DNA of 64,000 nucleotides, from contig JAYGXS010000004.1 in the NCBI GenBank assembly GCA_036362985.1, forward strand, positions 61,941,189-62,005,188, in the 5' to 3' direction. The position numbers were made by a program, and so were the translations under genes. Origin of the DNA: Ligula intestinalis (lineage: Eukaryota > Platyhelminthes > Cestoda > Diphyllobothriidea > Diphyllobothriidae). Of this stretch, positions 53,180 to 63,961 are shown one piece after another (positions within the stretch are counted from its first letter, which is position 1; each line of letters begins with the position of its first letter). Under the pieces are notes generated by a model. It made no database searches. It had not been told where the DNA came from and saw only the letters and a list, made by a program, of their open reading frames with translations.

Positions 53180-54550
53180 CCGCGCAGGAGGTAGTCACAA
53201 ACCAGTCCAACGCTCAAATGTTCAATGATCAAGTGATTCGATTGGTTTCTACCGCCGGTTGATTACAGCCAGCCGCTTCAGTCTGCGGCGTTGGTAAAAT
53301 TTCTAGACTAGAGTGATTCACCGAACAGGCGCAAGCAGCACCAATCAGACAAGCACAAGGCCTCTCCCCCTGCCCTGCTCTTCCTCGCGCATTCGGCAGC
53401 ATTCCAGGAGAGAGTTCCGGCAAACGAAATTAATTTAATCTCCAGTCTCGTGCCGAACAGCCCGTCACAATCGTCGCCTTCGTAGTAAGCAAGGTTATGC
53501 CTTTTTACCGGAGTTGGAGACGGCGCCTACAGCCGTATTGGTGTTTTTTGTGTGTGTGAGAGAGAGAGCGAGATGGGGGGGGGGGGGGGGAGGGAGAGAG
53601 TGACAGCGACTGTGGTGGCGGGTCGGAGCTGCATGCTGTGTCCATCATCCAGGGCTGCACACCTCCCCCCTCGGCCTCCTGCCCGTGTCTCGGGCAGGAG
53701 CGCCAGGGGGCTGCGTCAGCCCACATGCCGACCGCAACTGCTGACCCATTAGTCATCATTAGCCCTCGAAAGGATAAGACTTCCGGCGAGGATATGACGC
53801 TGCCCACGGTCTGCGTCGGCCACGGCCATTACCGAACCCCAAGTCCAAGCCAATGATAGCCCAGTCAACCGTCCCCAGAGCAGGAGCAGTAGCAGTCAGT
53901 GTTGTTCATTTCAAGCTATCCCAAGTCGTGTGCACAGTGAGGGTGGGCTCCTCAATGTCGGTAGAATTACCCTCCCCCCAATAGTCTGATACCTCTTAGG
54001 GGCGCAAGCTACGGGGTCGTAAAATTGGGCTAGAAATGAAATGTAGGGAAATGTTTACCATGGAAATAGTTCCTTCAGTAGATAGCCCGGATTAGCTGAA
54101 CAACAGTGGCTAGCGGGAAAGAGGTACTCAAAAGAATTGTCCATTGTGTTCGTAATTGTCGTGCTGCTGCGATCACCGCCGGATTGCAATCGTGATGCCA
54201 TATCCCTCCAACGTGAAGTGAACAGCAGCAAGCGAAACTGGGAAAGAATACCGGGAGAAAAATGTCTCTATGGTCGCATAAAACGGCAGTCTAGTGCCTA
54301 AAGTGATTAACCGTGAGGCGTGTATGCGCATTGTACCACCAGCCAGTGGGAGTTAGTCTCAAGACAGGTGCATGCGTTTCCAGTCCTAGCCTTGTGCTCC
54401 ATAAACATGACAGGATTCACGGGGAGGAAACAAGTCGGAAAATGGGGCCGCTCTGTAAAAGTCGGCTATTAGAGCGGGGCCGAAATTTGGGGTTTGGTAA
54501 ATTTTCTGGAAAATTTGTTCATAATTTTCGATATGGGACACCAGTGTAGT
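53180..54550. other. No gene recognised; 16-G run
   Basis: A G16 run at 53575-53590 follows a GAGAGAGAGCGAG tract. Overlapping frames near 53505-53860 reflect GC-rich composition. Nothing else stands out. Confidence 0.4.
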
Positions 54551-54554
54551 GGGC

Positions 54555-54946
54555 GTTAGCGCTAAAGTGGATATCCGTGATCGCTGACTCATCGCGCCCC
54601 CCTGCTGTTGACGGCGTGCCTTTGGGACCAGGCGCACCTGGTCTTCCTGTCGTGACCTGAATCCGTCCACTGAGATGCTTGCATTCGTAGAGTGGCCTCA
54701 GCCTGTCTGGATAGACCTCAATGCGGGGGCTGCCGCTAGACATCACTCCGGACCAGGCTGCTCTAGCGAAAGGACGTGCGCTACAGCAGCCAAGACTTCG
54801 TCCTAACCAGCCTCCTTTCCGTCTGTACAGAATAACTCTTCCTATCACTCTGGTCTTCCCAAGACTTCTCTCTCCACTTAAGGAACCAGGCCTGGAAGAT
54901 CGCAGCCGTTAAGCTTAAACCTTCTTAGCCTTAACACTCCTCGATA
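54555..54946 (+). mobile_element. LTR-like dispersed repeat copy
   Basis: Contains CTGTACAGAATAACTCTTCC, AAGGAACCAGGCCTGGAAGA, GCAGCCGTTAAGC and ends TTAACACTCCTCGATA. Confidence 0.62.
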
Positions 54947-54959
54947 CCAGTATTTGAGT

Positions 54960-55660
54960 AGCACCGAATATTTGCGCGTGAATTAGATTACATGGAGAAG
55001 GTCGAGGCAGTATCAATCTTTCTCTTCCGCGTTTCAATACGAGGCCTAAAACGAGACAAATATCAATAAAAGTGGGCGTGGTTATCGACCAAAATTTGCG
55101 ATCTGGCTGACAGTCTCCCATTCAGCAGCCCCAGATGAAAATCTTACATTCAGTGATACTTTAAAGTGGGGAAATGTTGTACGGACTGAGTTTTGCTCGT
55201 TCCTCCACCCTCCCTTTGTGTTCTGATAGGAGGCTTTTATCGTCGCAAGGGGTGATTTCGGTGTCTTGAGGGAAGAGTCAGAGAAAGAGACAGAGCAAAT
55301 CTATAGGTATTGAGGTTAATGCGTGTTATGTATTGAGAACGGAAGGCAGTTTGTAGGCAGGATGAATGTAATGTAGGTAAATCAGAAGGCTGCCTGTAGG
55401 TAGAATGTCATGTAAGCAAAACAGAGGACTGTCTGAGGCAGGACGTGTACTGAGGACGAAGGCACAGTTCAAGCGGCGAGTCATGCTGACACAGCCGTGT
55501 ATATGGTGTGGGGTAAATGTAATAGGCCGAACGCTGGCCAATGAGAATAAGGGCAGGGGTGAGCCGTTGGCCAGGATCGAAGGCTGGTCAGTCAGAACAA
55601 AGAAAGGGGTGACCAAGTGTCCGTGACCTTGAGCAGCGCTTGACGCGCGCCTCGCGCCAT
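54960..55660. other. No gene recognised
   Basis: A 115-codon minus frame (55326-55673) has no domain. The segment repeats GTAGGCAGGATGAATGTA-type units near 55360-55410, a short local duplication. Confidence 0.3.
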
Positions 55661-55689
55661 GATGTCCCGACACTACAGACGGGCATACA

Positions 55690-56132
55690 TAACAATACGG
55701 TTAACCCTAACACATACAATCTTCCAGGCCCGGTTCCTTAGGAGATAGGAAAAGTCTTTGGAAGGCAGAGTATACGGAACATTATATTGTTTACAGATTT
55801 AAGAGAAATTTGCCAATTGGTCTTGCAAGGCGTCCGACCGTGAGGCCGGCGTCGCCGCGACCGCAACGCGCAAGGCACAATTCCAAGTGTCCTCTAACCG
55901 GAGTCATCGCGGGCGGCCACCGAATACTCGCTTTGTCTCGGTAGACTGATGCTGATTGGTTGCCTTGGCGAGATTCAGCCGTGTGTGTCAATAGATGGTT
56001 CAGACCATTGAGCGAGAACGGACAGGGGGTTCCGGGACTTAGCACCTGACCGCAGGCGGCATTAGGCGCGCAGGGCAAAGACGCTGCCTGTCTGATCTTG
56101 GGTTCCAAGTGGCTGCTAGAGCCACTACAAAT
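55690..56132 (-). mobile_element. LTR-like dispersed repeat copy
   Basis: On minus it starts TGTAGTGGCTCTAGCAGCCA and CTTGGAACCCAAGATCAGAC, like the 48.47 kb copy. Antisense core ATCTTCCAGGCCCGGTTCCT and TTAACCCTAAC are at 55700-55742. Confidence 0.62.
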
Positions 56133-56316
56133 CTGCCAAAATTCCCTAAATTGTTAGGTCAGCCTAGCAGTAATTCTGGTGGATTCTTGATAAATGCTTA
56201 GGAAATCCTGCTTGGGAAGTCAGCTTGCTGTTCCATATTGGTGGATTCCATACGAGCGGTAAAGTTGGGTGGATGAAGTCGATGCATGTGTGATGAAATT
56301 CACGGCACAAGGCGTG

Positions 56317-56395
56317 GCTTTTGTAGCTCAAGTGGTAGATCGTTGGTTGCGTGATAGCCTCCCCTGTTATGCGGGTTCGACTCCCGCTAAACGCC
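56317..56395 (+). tRNA. tRNA-like sequence, possibly His(GTG)-derived, probably not functional
   Basis: Acceptor GCTTTTG pairs with TAAACGC at 6 of 7 positions, D-arm GCTC/GATC, anticodon stem GGTT/AGCC with loop GCGTGAT, and a perfect T-arm GCGGG-TTCGACT-CCCGC. Position 33 is C instead of T, the D stem has a mismatch and the variable region is long. A TTTTT lies just downstream (56402). It may be a diverged tRNA or SINE head. Confidence 0.5.
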
Positions 56396-56409
56396 GCGAG
56401 TTTTTACAG

Positions 56410-58030
56410 AATTGGGTCAACTAAAATCTTGAGGGTGAGGCAGAATTTCGCTGCATCTACCGCACTCTCTCTTCCCCCAATCATGTTGCTTCGATGAGAA
56501 GACAGTATCAAGATGGCCGGATTTGGTCCGGGATGCAGTGGCTGACAGACCTACTCAGAAAGTATACGTGTGCCGCACGTGGCTGGTAGGCGAACGATTG
56601 ACCACAGTTTCACAGAAGCAATCGGCGACTCGGAATCCAACTGAGCGGGATAGGTTACAGAATGAGCCATTGCAGACTTCCTTTCCGTCCTGAAAGGGGG
56701 ATCGAGCTATCTCGTCAGTTGGCAGGCTCCCAAGCCGCGGCATCGAGGTCGCTTATTGCAAGTTTCTTTCCAAATTTCATCAAGTTCCAAAGAGGGCGTT
56801 TTTGCCAGATAAAAAGGGGGGAGTGGGGAGGAATCCATTTAATCACAGATTTTGCTGCAGTGACTATGACAATCATTACAATGTGTGGCGTTCATGTTCA
56901 GTGACCCCCTGCGTCATGGGCATCCCCGTTACCCAGCGAGCGGTTCCATGCCCACCGTCTTTGCAGTCTGACCGACCCCAATAGGCGCAAACCCGCGTGT
57001 GGATTAACACCATCAGCAAGCGTCCTGGCCTCCTCAGCGGGCACTCTTGCATGAAAGAGAAAATCCGGCCTCTGTTCCTAGTAAATCCCTTCTTCTGACA
57101 CCTTTCCTGCTAATCGAGAAGGGCTTGATTATTTAGGCGCTGTGATAATTCTCACTGCTCAAAGCGATGACCGTGAAATGATCGAAACTCAATTACCAGA
57201 CGGGGCTGCGTTCAGCTGTCACGACATGCTTCCATCCCCCTCGATTCGCCATGCTGTTTTTACTGTGTCTATGGGTAGAAGAATGCTGTTACCAACACCT
57301 GATGCCACCTTGAGGTTGATTTAATTACCGAAACTCTGCCATACATGATCAGAATCCAATCAGAACAGAACCGTCATCCAAGTGTGTTATTATCGGAACA
57401 TAGCTCTGCTTTCGCCGAGACATGTCGCCACCCAGTCGTTGGCTATTTTCGTACACTCAACAAGTTAATGAGTTTAAGTGTATTAAATCGCAAACTTTTC
57501 GCCCCCGCATTCGTCTGGCTCAGCAGTCACTGGAAGCACTGCGCGAGAAACACCCTTTTCTTTCTCACACAAACATGCCAATTCAATCACACACGTTATC
57601 GAGATCACGTCGACACACTTTCCAACTGACTGCCCCTCGTCACAGGCTGCAACATCAGCCTTGCCTCTGGCCCGAACCGCTCCTGTCGCAATCAACACGA
57701 ACTACGTGTGCACTGGAGGAGGTCATTAATTGCATCGTTTGTCTCGCGATCGACACCCTCCCCACTGTGCGCTCTGTGTCTGGCGACAGCCACAGCTAAG
57801 ATGCTTAGCGTCGTCTTTGTTTAGCGCTTCACTGTGCCTCAAGGTCATTCACCGTCCTAGCGAGCGTATCCAGACACTTGACTGCCATTCGCGCATGCGC
57901 ACGCATTCAGACGGCCGCCACAGGCGTCCGCGTCCCACTTGAACCCGCTGCCGCCGCTAATGGCAGTTTGACAGTGGCAAAGTGTGGCAACGTGTGTCCC
58001 ACGGCATGGTGAGGTGTGCAGGGTGCCGGT
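56410..58030. other. No gene recognised
   Basis: The largest plus frame is 57422-57799 (125 codons), with no domain, and overlapping frames at 57345-57629. A reverse frame is also open, so coding is not shown. Confidence 0.35.
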
Positions 58031-58033
58031 TGG

Positions 58034-58960
58034 TGACTTGCGCATGCATTAGTCAGGCAGATTTGCGCCCCATCTGCTGCGCTGTCGCCCTCTCTCTCTC
58101 CTCCCTCATCCCCCTGGGCGCAGTGGCAAGACTATAGCAGACTATCACCCGCTGCAGCATAAGCGAAGTTGTATACGCAGGCTATACCGACGGGTAGAAC
58201 CCCACGCCAGCTGCCAAGTGGGACGAAACAAAGCTCCTCTAGGAACGTTTCACAGCAAATGGCTATCCACGAGGGTTTATTGAACGGAATCGAATGCCAC
58301 CAAAAAAGCGGAGGGAAGAACCTTGCCCATCAAAGTCGTGGCGGAAAGGGGCCTCCGAAATTGTGGCTAGATCCCTCGCGCCTCTCGAAATAGGGGGTTG
58401 CCGCCGAGCCTACCACCACGATCCGGCAACAAGCAATGCGGCCGAGAGACCCTTTACCTAAACAAGAGAAGCCAGCCGTCGTCTACCGATTTCAGTGCAG
58501 CTGCGGGATGTGCGGTTATGTTGGAGAAACTGGCCGACACCTAAAAACGTGAATGCAAGAGCATAAGCCGTTTGTTAGAAGATTGGACCCAGAGTCAGAG
58601 GTAGCAACCCATGCTGCAGAGATGGGGCACGACTTCAACTTTAATGCGCTCGAAATTGTGGGTCGAGGTGATGATCACACATGAAGGCGTGGTGAGCGCA
58701 GTGCCGGTGTGACTTCCTCAGGTATTAGTCAGATAGGTGTGCGCCGCATCTGCTGCGCGCTCTCTCTCTCTCTCCTCTCTCACCCACTTGGGTGCACACC
58801 AAATGCCCAAGAGCAGGGATGCGTCCTATAACTATTGCTTGCCTTTCGTTTACGCCTTTTATCTCTGCTGATGGACTCTAGAAAGAGCTCGAAAGCTCAG
58901 ACAAGTAAAAGTGTGATTCCGGTGATCGCAACGCCTTCTATTTCTCTATCTAGCAGGGAT
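58034..58960 (+). mobile_element. Penelope-like element fragment with direct repeats
   Basis: A GIY-YIG remnant reads VVYRFQCSCGMCGYVGETGR and HLKT, then a TGA-type stop, MQEHKPFVRRLDPESEVATH and AAEMGHDFNFNALEIVGRG (58475-58680). Direct repeats flank it: 58040-58145 and 58733-58810 both contain GCGCC-CATCTGCTGCGC and a CTCTCTCTCTCCT run. A hammerhead-like CTGATGGACTCTAGAAAG...CTCGAAAGCTCAGAC follows at 58868-58907. At least one stop makes it inactive. Confidence 0.7.
58868..58907 (+). ncRNA. Hammerhead-like motif of Penelope 3' end
   Basis: CTGATGG, stem GACTCT with AGAGCTC (one bulge), then GAAA and GCTCAGAC. Flanking CTTTTA and TAAAAG can pair as the distal part of stem I. The CTGATGA box has G for the last A, so cleavage is doubtful. 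Confidence 0.42.
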
Positions 58961-58964
58961 GGTG

Positions 58965-60155
58965 ACTGGAGACAGAGACCAGCTTTAAGTGAAAAAGACG
59001 TGCAACGGTCTACCTCACTCTAAACCGTTACCAGTTTGAACCGGGAACAAGACAGAGTCAAGAGGGCCGAAAGGACTCGGGCGTAGGCCACTTTCTCCGA
59101 TGCAGGCCATAATATTGCATAACTTTGTCTTTAATGAAAGTGTTTTTTGCGCTATTTACCCTCACTCACCGTCAGTAGGTTTCCAGACAGACTCAAGGAA
59201 ACAGGGGTTGGCACTGCTACTGTTATTTATATTACTTATAACTAGGAGTGTAGCTGAATGTTAGTACTGTAGCGACCTTGTATTCCTTAGCCATGCTTTC
59301 CTCGGACGCCGCGGGGACAGGCTGTTCCTGGCATGTTCACCACGTGTGCGCCCAGAGACGATATTAAAACCTACCGTTCAAGGTCACCCTCTATCTGGCT
59401 TACTGGTCAACCACTTCTCAAGGCCAGTTCACAAAGGAACTTATTGCGGCGTTGTTTACCCTCAGTCACTCCCGGACGCGGCGACCTGACCGCCGGATTG
59501 CGCCTCGGGACTCCAGCCCATTCATGGCTGGACTGCATTTGTCTGGGAGTCACTCATCGTCTACTCACATTCTACTCCTGCTACGGTTAATTAGATTATT
59601 TATAACACTCTGACCTTCCACGCCTTATATTATCAACTAGTTCATAACTGTTGGGATACGTTCTGTCGTCTATTATCTGGCCGGACTACACCGTATCCCA
59701 CAGTACTCCGGGCAGTATTTATGACGTTAGTATTTGTCAGAGATAATGCTGATTAAGGTCAACGGTAGGAAGCATATCCCCTCAATTTCAACAAGGAGAG
59801 TGAATCTGGGTTTAAGCTATCCCGATAAAATACATGTTTGATGCCCGGAGCACATCAGGGCTTGCCTTGGTTTCCTCCCTCTCACCTCTGTCCACCAAAA
59901 GCTGTATCACATTCTACTAAGTTTGGGCTAGGATACTGCTGCTAGAGATAATATGCCGCTGCTACGAATGCTAATGCTAGTAATCCTACTTACTAAGACC
60001 AGCGGATAGTATATTCTGGTATTCATGATGGCCAACGCGCGCACACACCGACGCTCGACCTTTGGCCTCGCGCGACTGGGGCGCACCTGAGCATTCCAGG
60101 CTGGGCTGGCCAACAACCTTTCCCGGTCCGACCAATCACTTTCAAGGCTGACTAA
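58965..60155. other. No gene recognised
   Basis: Short frames only. The region 60030-60240 resembles 5' LTR-like sequence of the following copy (CCAATCACTTTCAAGG also near 61930 in reverse). Confidence 0.35.
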
Positions 60156-60159
60156 GACA

Positions 60160-60391
60160 AAGATCGCTCTTCGTGGCCACTGAAATGATCGCCGCTAGGT
60201 TAGGATTTCGGATTCTGTCCCTCTCGGATGCAGACCCACGCTCGTCCGATAGACAATCTCCTCCTACTCCTTCTGCAGAGAATAAACTGTTCCCACCACT
60301 CTGACCTCCTACCGACTTCTCGTCTCCTAAGGAACCGCGCCTGAAGATCTTAGTGACAAGGGTTTACTCTATTAATCTTAATTCCTCGATA
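60160..60391 (+). mobile_element. LTR-like dispersed repeat copy
   Basis: Contains GCAGAGAATAAACTGTTCCC, TCCTAAGGAACCGCGCCTGA and ends TTAATTCCTCGATA. AATAAA is intact. Confidence 0.6.
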
Positions 60392-60399
60392 GAATCTCG

Positions 60400-60830
60400 G
60401 CTGACAATCGCTCGTTTTGTGCCCCACTTGTCTAACCTTGTCACAGATTTCACAGATTACAGGTGTTCTCACTTGGACAAAACCTCCAATATCGGGTGTC
60501 TGGTTTGATAAAGTGGAAGGTTTTTCAGTGTTCACAAACTGCAGTCCTGATAGTAAGAATATATGTCCGCATGTCTGCATTGACGGTTTACCGATTGGGC
60601 CGCTTTGTTCCTATAGCTGTAATATTAACATGTCGAAATACGTCGAGATACGTGATACGTGCTTATGTAGGGCGCTGCACGTGACGGACATCAGTTTGCC
60701 TACTGGAGGCTTTAAGGTCTGGTAGAAGTCGCTCAATGGAATGCTAGTTTCTTGCCTACGTACGTTGCCCTGCAGACTGCTCCTACCGCCTCGAAAATGC
60801 CACAAAGTCGAGAATAAATAGATTTATAAA
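60400..60830. other. Unrecognised open segment
   Basis: A 102-codon plus frame (60417-60725) and a 76-codon minus frame (60350-60580) overlap. Neither has a recognised domain, though the plus frame is Cys-rich. Confidence 0.3.
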
Positions 60831-60866
60831 TGGTAGGGGGACACTCACCGGTCTCGTTACAGGATA

Positions 60867-61296
60867 TATGGCAGGGGGTTAAGTAAGTTAAACCCCAGCA
60901 ACTGCGATCTTCAGACCATGGTTACTTCGGAGAGAAGAAGTCAGTGGAGGCCAAAATAGTAGGAATAGTTTATTGTGTTCACAAAGGAACGAAGACTAGA
61001 TGGAAAGAGTTTTGACCTCGGAGCACACGTCGTTCCGCTGGAGCGCCGTGGTCTTAAGTGATGTCTGGCGGCCGAGGGAAGGGAAAAAGGGACATGTTCT
61101 AGTGGTGCTTGGGCAGCTGCGAGAACTTAGACACACGTGTGTGTGTGTGTGTGTCCGAATGGAAGTAGATTAAGTTTCTGCAGGTCAGCGCGTCCGTAAG
61201 CGCTGACTGAGGTATTGGATGACCTTGAGGCAGCTAGCCTTGAACAATGACGCCAGACAAAGCAATGGAGGACGTCAGACGGCAGAGACCACTACA
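60867..61296 (-). mobile_element. LTR-like repeat, near-identical sister of 27.2-27.6 kb
   Basis: Runs TATGGCAGGGGGTTAAGTAA to GACCACTACA and shares GACCTCGGAGCACACGTCGT and the (GT)n run with the 27176-27597 copy. It has a few small insertions such as CTTAAGTGATG. Confidence 0.68.
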
Positions 61297-61354
61297 GACG
61301 TGCTCATCCCCTCGTACCTTGAGGCTCGATCTAGAGCCTCGCCAGCAGTCACAC

Positions 61355-61545
61355 GATGGCTAATGATTTAGACAGAATGGCATTACTGACTGAAAGACTG
61401 GAATGGCTATTTCTAACTTATTAAACGTAATCAGCCAGCCACTGGTAAGCCCCGGTGTTGCAACCCCAGAGACTCGAACTCACAACCTATTGGTTAAAAG
61501 TCCAATGCCTTTACCAGTGAGCAACTTTCCTCCGTAATGTTCACG
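61355..61545 (-). mobile_element. tRNA-derived SINE with tRNA-Lys(TTT)-like head
   Basis: Minus strand: GTTGCTCACTGGTAAAGGC (A box), ATTGGACTTTTAACCAAT (anticodon arm, TTT), GTGAGTTCGAGTC (B box), then GGCTGGCTGATTACG, TAGAAATAGCCATTCCAGTC and AATGCCATTCTGTCTA. The body matches the SINE at 26.5 kb. Confidence 0.65.
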
Positions 61546-61658
61546 CCTAAAACTCTGAGGCACGGCACATCAGAATATGTTCGCTATCATCAGGCATTGT
61601 GGTGACTCACCCCGCACAGACGATCTTTGCGCGAAGGCTCACCACTGCCCGTGAGTGT

Positions 61659-61985
61659 ATAGGAGTTAAGGCTAAGTCGGTTAACCCTAACACCTACAAT
61701 CTTCCAGGCCCGGTTCCTTAGGAGATTGGAGAAGTCTTGTAAGGCCTTGTGGAGAGGACAGAAAGTGGGAGGCCAAAGTGGTAGGAAGAGCTAATTCTGT
61801 ACAGAAGGAGTGGAAAATAGGTAGGAGAAAGTTGACTGCCCGACCGCACGTAAAGCCGTGAGGAGGTGCCGGTCCGAAGTGGCGAGAACGTAGGCAGTCA
61901 CCGTAGTGAAATCCTTGATGAGTTGGCCTTGAAAGTGATTGGCCAGACTGGGAGGGGGAGGGGGGCAAACCAATGCACGCGTGCT
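61659..61985 (-). mobile_element. LTR-like dispersed repeat copy
   Basis: Antisense core GGTTAACCCTAACACC, CAATCTTCCAGGCCCGGTTC, CTTAGGAGATTGGAGAAG, and TTCTGTACAG at 61795. GAGAGGACAG-type insertion near 61750. Confidence 0.6.
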
Positions 61986-62430
61986 AATGGGCCGCGCAAG
62001 GCCTAAAGGTAAGTCGAGACTTGCAATAATGGGACCTCATGCGTGGCATGCATGGCTAGCTGCAAAAGAACAGTTTAGAGTGGTCTTGCCCATTTCAAAG
62101 AAGGTAATTTAACTAAGACGGACGCGCCGCGCCCTGGGCGGAAACCAGCCGTTGTCGGGAATCATCCCAACGTTTTAATTCAGGCAGATCCATGTCAAAC
62201 AATTGGAGAATCAGCCCGAGATGCGGAAAATCAACAATAGTTCTACACCTGCAATCGATAGAAAAAGCCCAAAAGCTCGGCTCTTGGCTCCCGTGCGTTT
62301 TGAGCGATGACAACGAGATTTAGAGTGCATTTCTTTCTGATCGATAACTGGTCCGACATCGTTTCGTCCCTCGAAAACGTGAAGAAATGTGAAAACTTAT
62401 TATTACTAGTGATGAAAAATGATGCTTGTG

Positions 62431-62791
62431 CAGCGACTAGCTCAACACGAAGAGCACTTGTGAACGCCTGTCGTGACTAGCTGAAGTCGAAGTGCATTTT
62501 GGGAAGGCTTACTGCTTCCGGCCTCTGTAACACCCAATCACAGGCTGACTCACACAGGACCTCATGTGCAGACTGCCAAGCAGACCTCACTTCAGACGCC
62601 ATCCGCTGGCTTGCAGCTGTGCGGTCGTCTGGTAGTCAATTTATTACTGCCTATTCTCCTTTTCATTCAGTAAAGAATAAATTCTTCCTACTAATCTGGC
62701 CTTCCCAAGACTTCTCTCTCTTCGCCTAAGGAACCTTACCTGGAAGATCACAGCCGTTAGAGTTAACCTTAATAGCCTTTAAGACCCCTCG
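62431..62791 (+). mobile_element. LTR-like repeat followed by primer-binding-site-like sequence
   Basis: Begins TGTGCAGCGACTAGCTCAAC, has CAGTAAAGAATAAATTCTTC (intact AATAAA), GAAGATCACAGCCGTTAGAG, and ends CCCCTCGATA, followed by ACTGGTGACTTCCCGATG as at 37.17 kb. This suggests a 5' LTR with a short internal remnant. Confidence 0.65.
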
Positions 62792-62809
62792 ATAACTGGT
62801 GACTTCCCG

Positions 62810-63590
62810 ATGTACAGCTCGGCTGAGAGGTTCTATTGCATGCATAATATTCTCTAGACCATGCACCATCGGATGAACATCTTTTTTCGGTCATTTGACA
62901 GCAGTATACTTCAGTAACAACGCGGCTCTTTAGAATGCGATCGATCACATCTTTGCATCAAAACCCGCAGATTTCCTCAGAGGGACCTGGACGTTGGAAA
63001 GAAGTTGTGAACAATGAGGCAGAATGCATAATTGACTAATTCCGTGAATTCTATGCAAGAAAATGCTTTAAATTTGGCTAATTGAAAACCGCATTAAATC
63101 CTGGGACAACCCAATACTTTCCACGTCAACTTTAGACGCAATTGCTCTTTTCACCCAGCATATGTCGATCCTCGCAGCAGTTTGTTACAAACTACTTTTC
63201 GCAAGTAAATATTTATCACGGTTTAGATCTATTCCGGCGCCGTCCGATCTCTCAACTGCTAAGACATGTGACGTTGAAATCCGTCAGTTATGCCCTCTTA
63301 GGCATTCAAAAAATCGAAAAATGGCTGTGTAGAATTTGCCTGCATGCTCCCCTGCCCGATAGGACGCGCGAAAAGGAACCGCCCGTAATAAGGGTGACTT
63401 TGCGCTAAATTACAGGGAAATCGGGGTTGGGGTTGAAGTTAAACTTGGGGCTATGTTTAGATTAAGGTACTTACCGGATCAGCGTTAGAGTTACGATTAG
63501 AGTGAGTGGGTATATAGCCTTCCTGCAATTTAGCACAAGACCATGTATGTCAGGACGGGGAGGGGTGGTGTCATAAAAGCATTTTCCGCT
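62810..63590. other. No gene recognised
   Basis: May include remnant internal retroelement sequence after the LTR. An 88-codon plus frame (63142-63408) has no domain. GGGGTTGGGG and TTAAGGT-type telomere-like decay appears at 63420-63510. Confidence 0.3.
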
Positions 63591-63665
63591 TATTCCTCTG
63601 ATGAAGAATCCGCGGCGGATGTCGAAACGTCAGGCGAATAAAAGTGGTGTCCCAGCGATCGAATC
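63590..63665 (+). ncRNA. Hammerhead-like motif and Penelope 3' tail
   Basis: Stem I TTATTCCT (63590-63597) pairs with AGGCGAATAA (63632-63641) with one 2-nt bulge. Core CTGATGA (63598-63604), stem II around ATCCG-CGG-CGGAT, then CGAAAC and GTC ending at the cleavage-type C at 63631. The inner stem II pairs are mismatched. The tail GTGTCCCAGCGATCGAATCT TCTTC parallels the 3.8 kb module. Confidence 0.52.
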
Positions 63666-63961
63666 TTCTTCTCAAGTTCTTTCTGGGACTCATATGGTCA
63701 CTGGTATTGCTAATGAGCCCTTCTGTCTGATGGCTGAAGTGAGTAGATTGTATGAACAAACCGGTTTTTGATTGCTACGCACGGGGATGTTATCGATCTA
63801 CTGACCTATGGCGACAACCATTTCAACCTGGAGTAAAACACAGGTACATGGTATTCCATGCCCCACACATTAGGCGGCCTTCAGTCTACGGAACAGCGTT
63901 CTTTCGACCATTTTAAATACTTTGTATTGAAACTTTTAGAATGCCGGGTGATCTACATTTT

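Noticed and set aside
27176..61296. One giant LTR element bounded by the two near-identical LTR-like copies
   Set aside because: The 33 kb between them holds many other complete elements and no gag-pol of that family, so two separate insertions are more likely.
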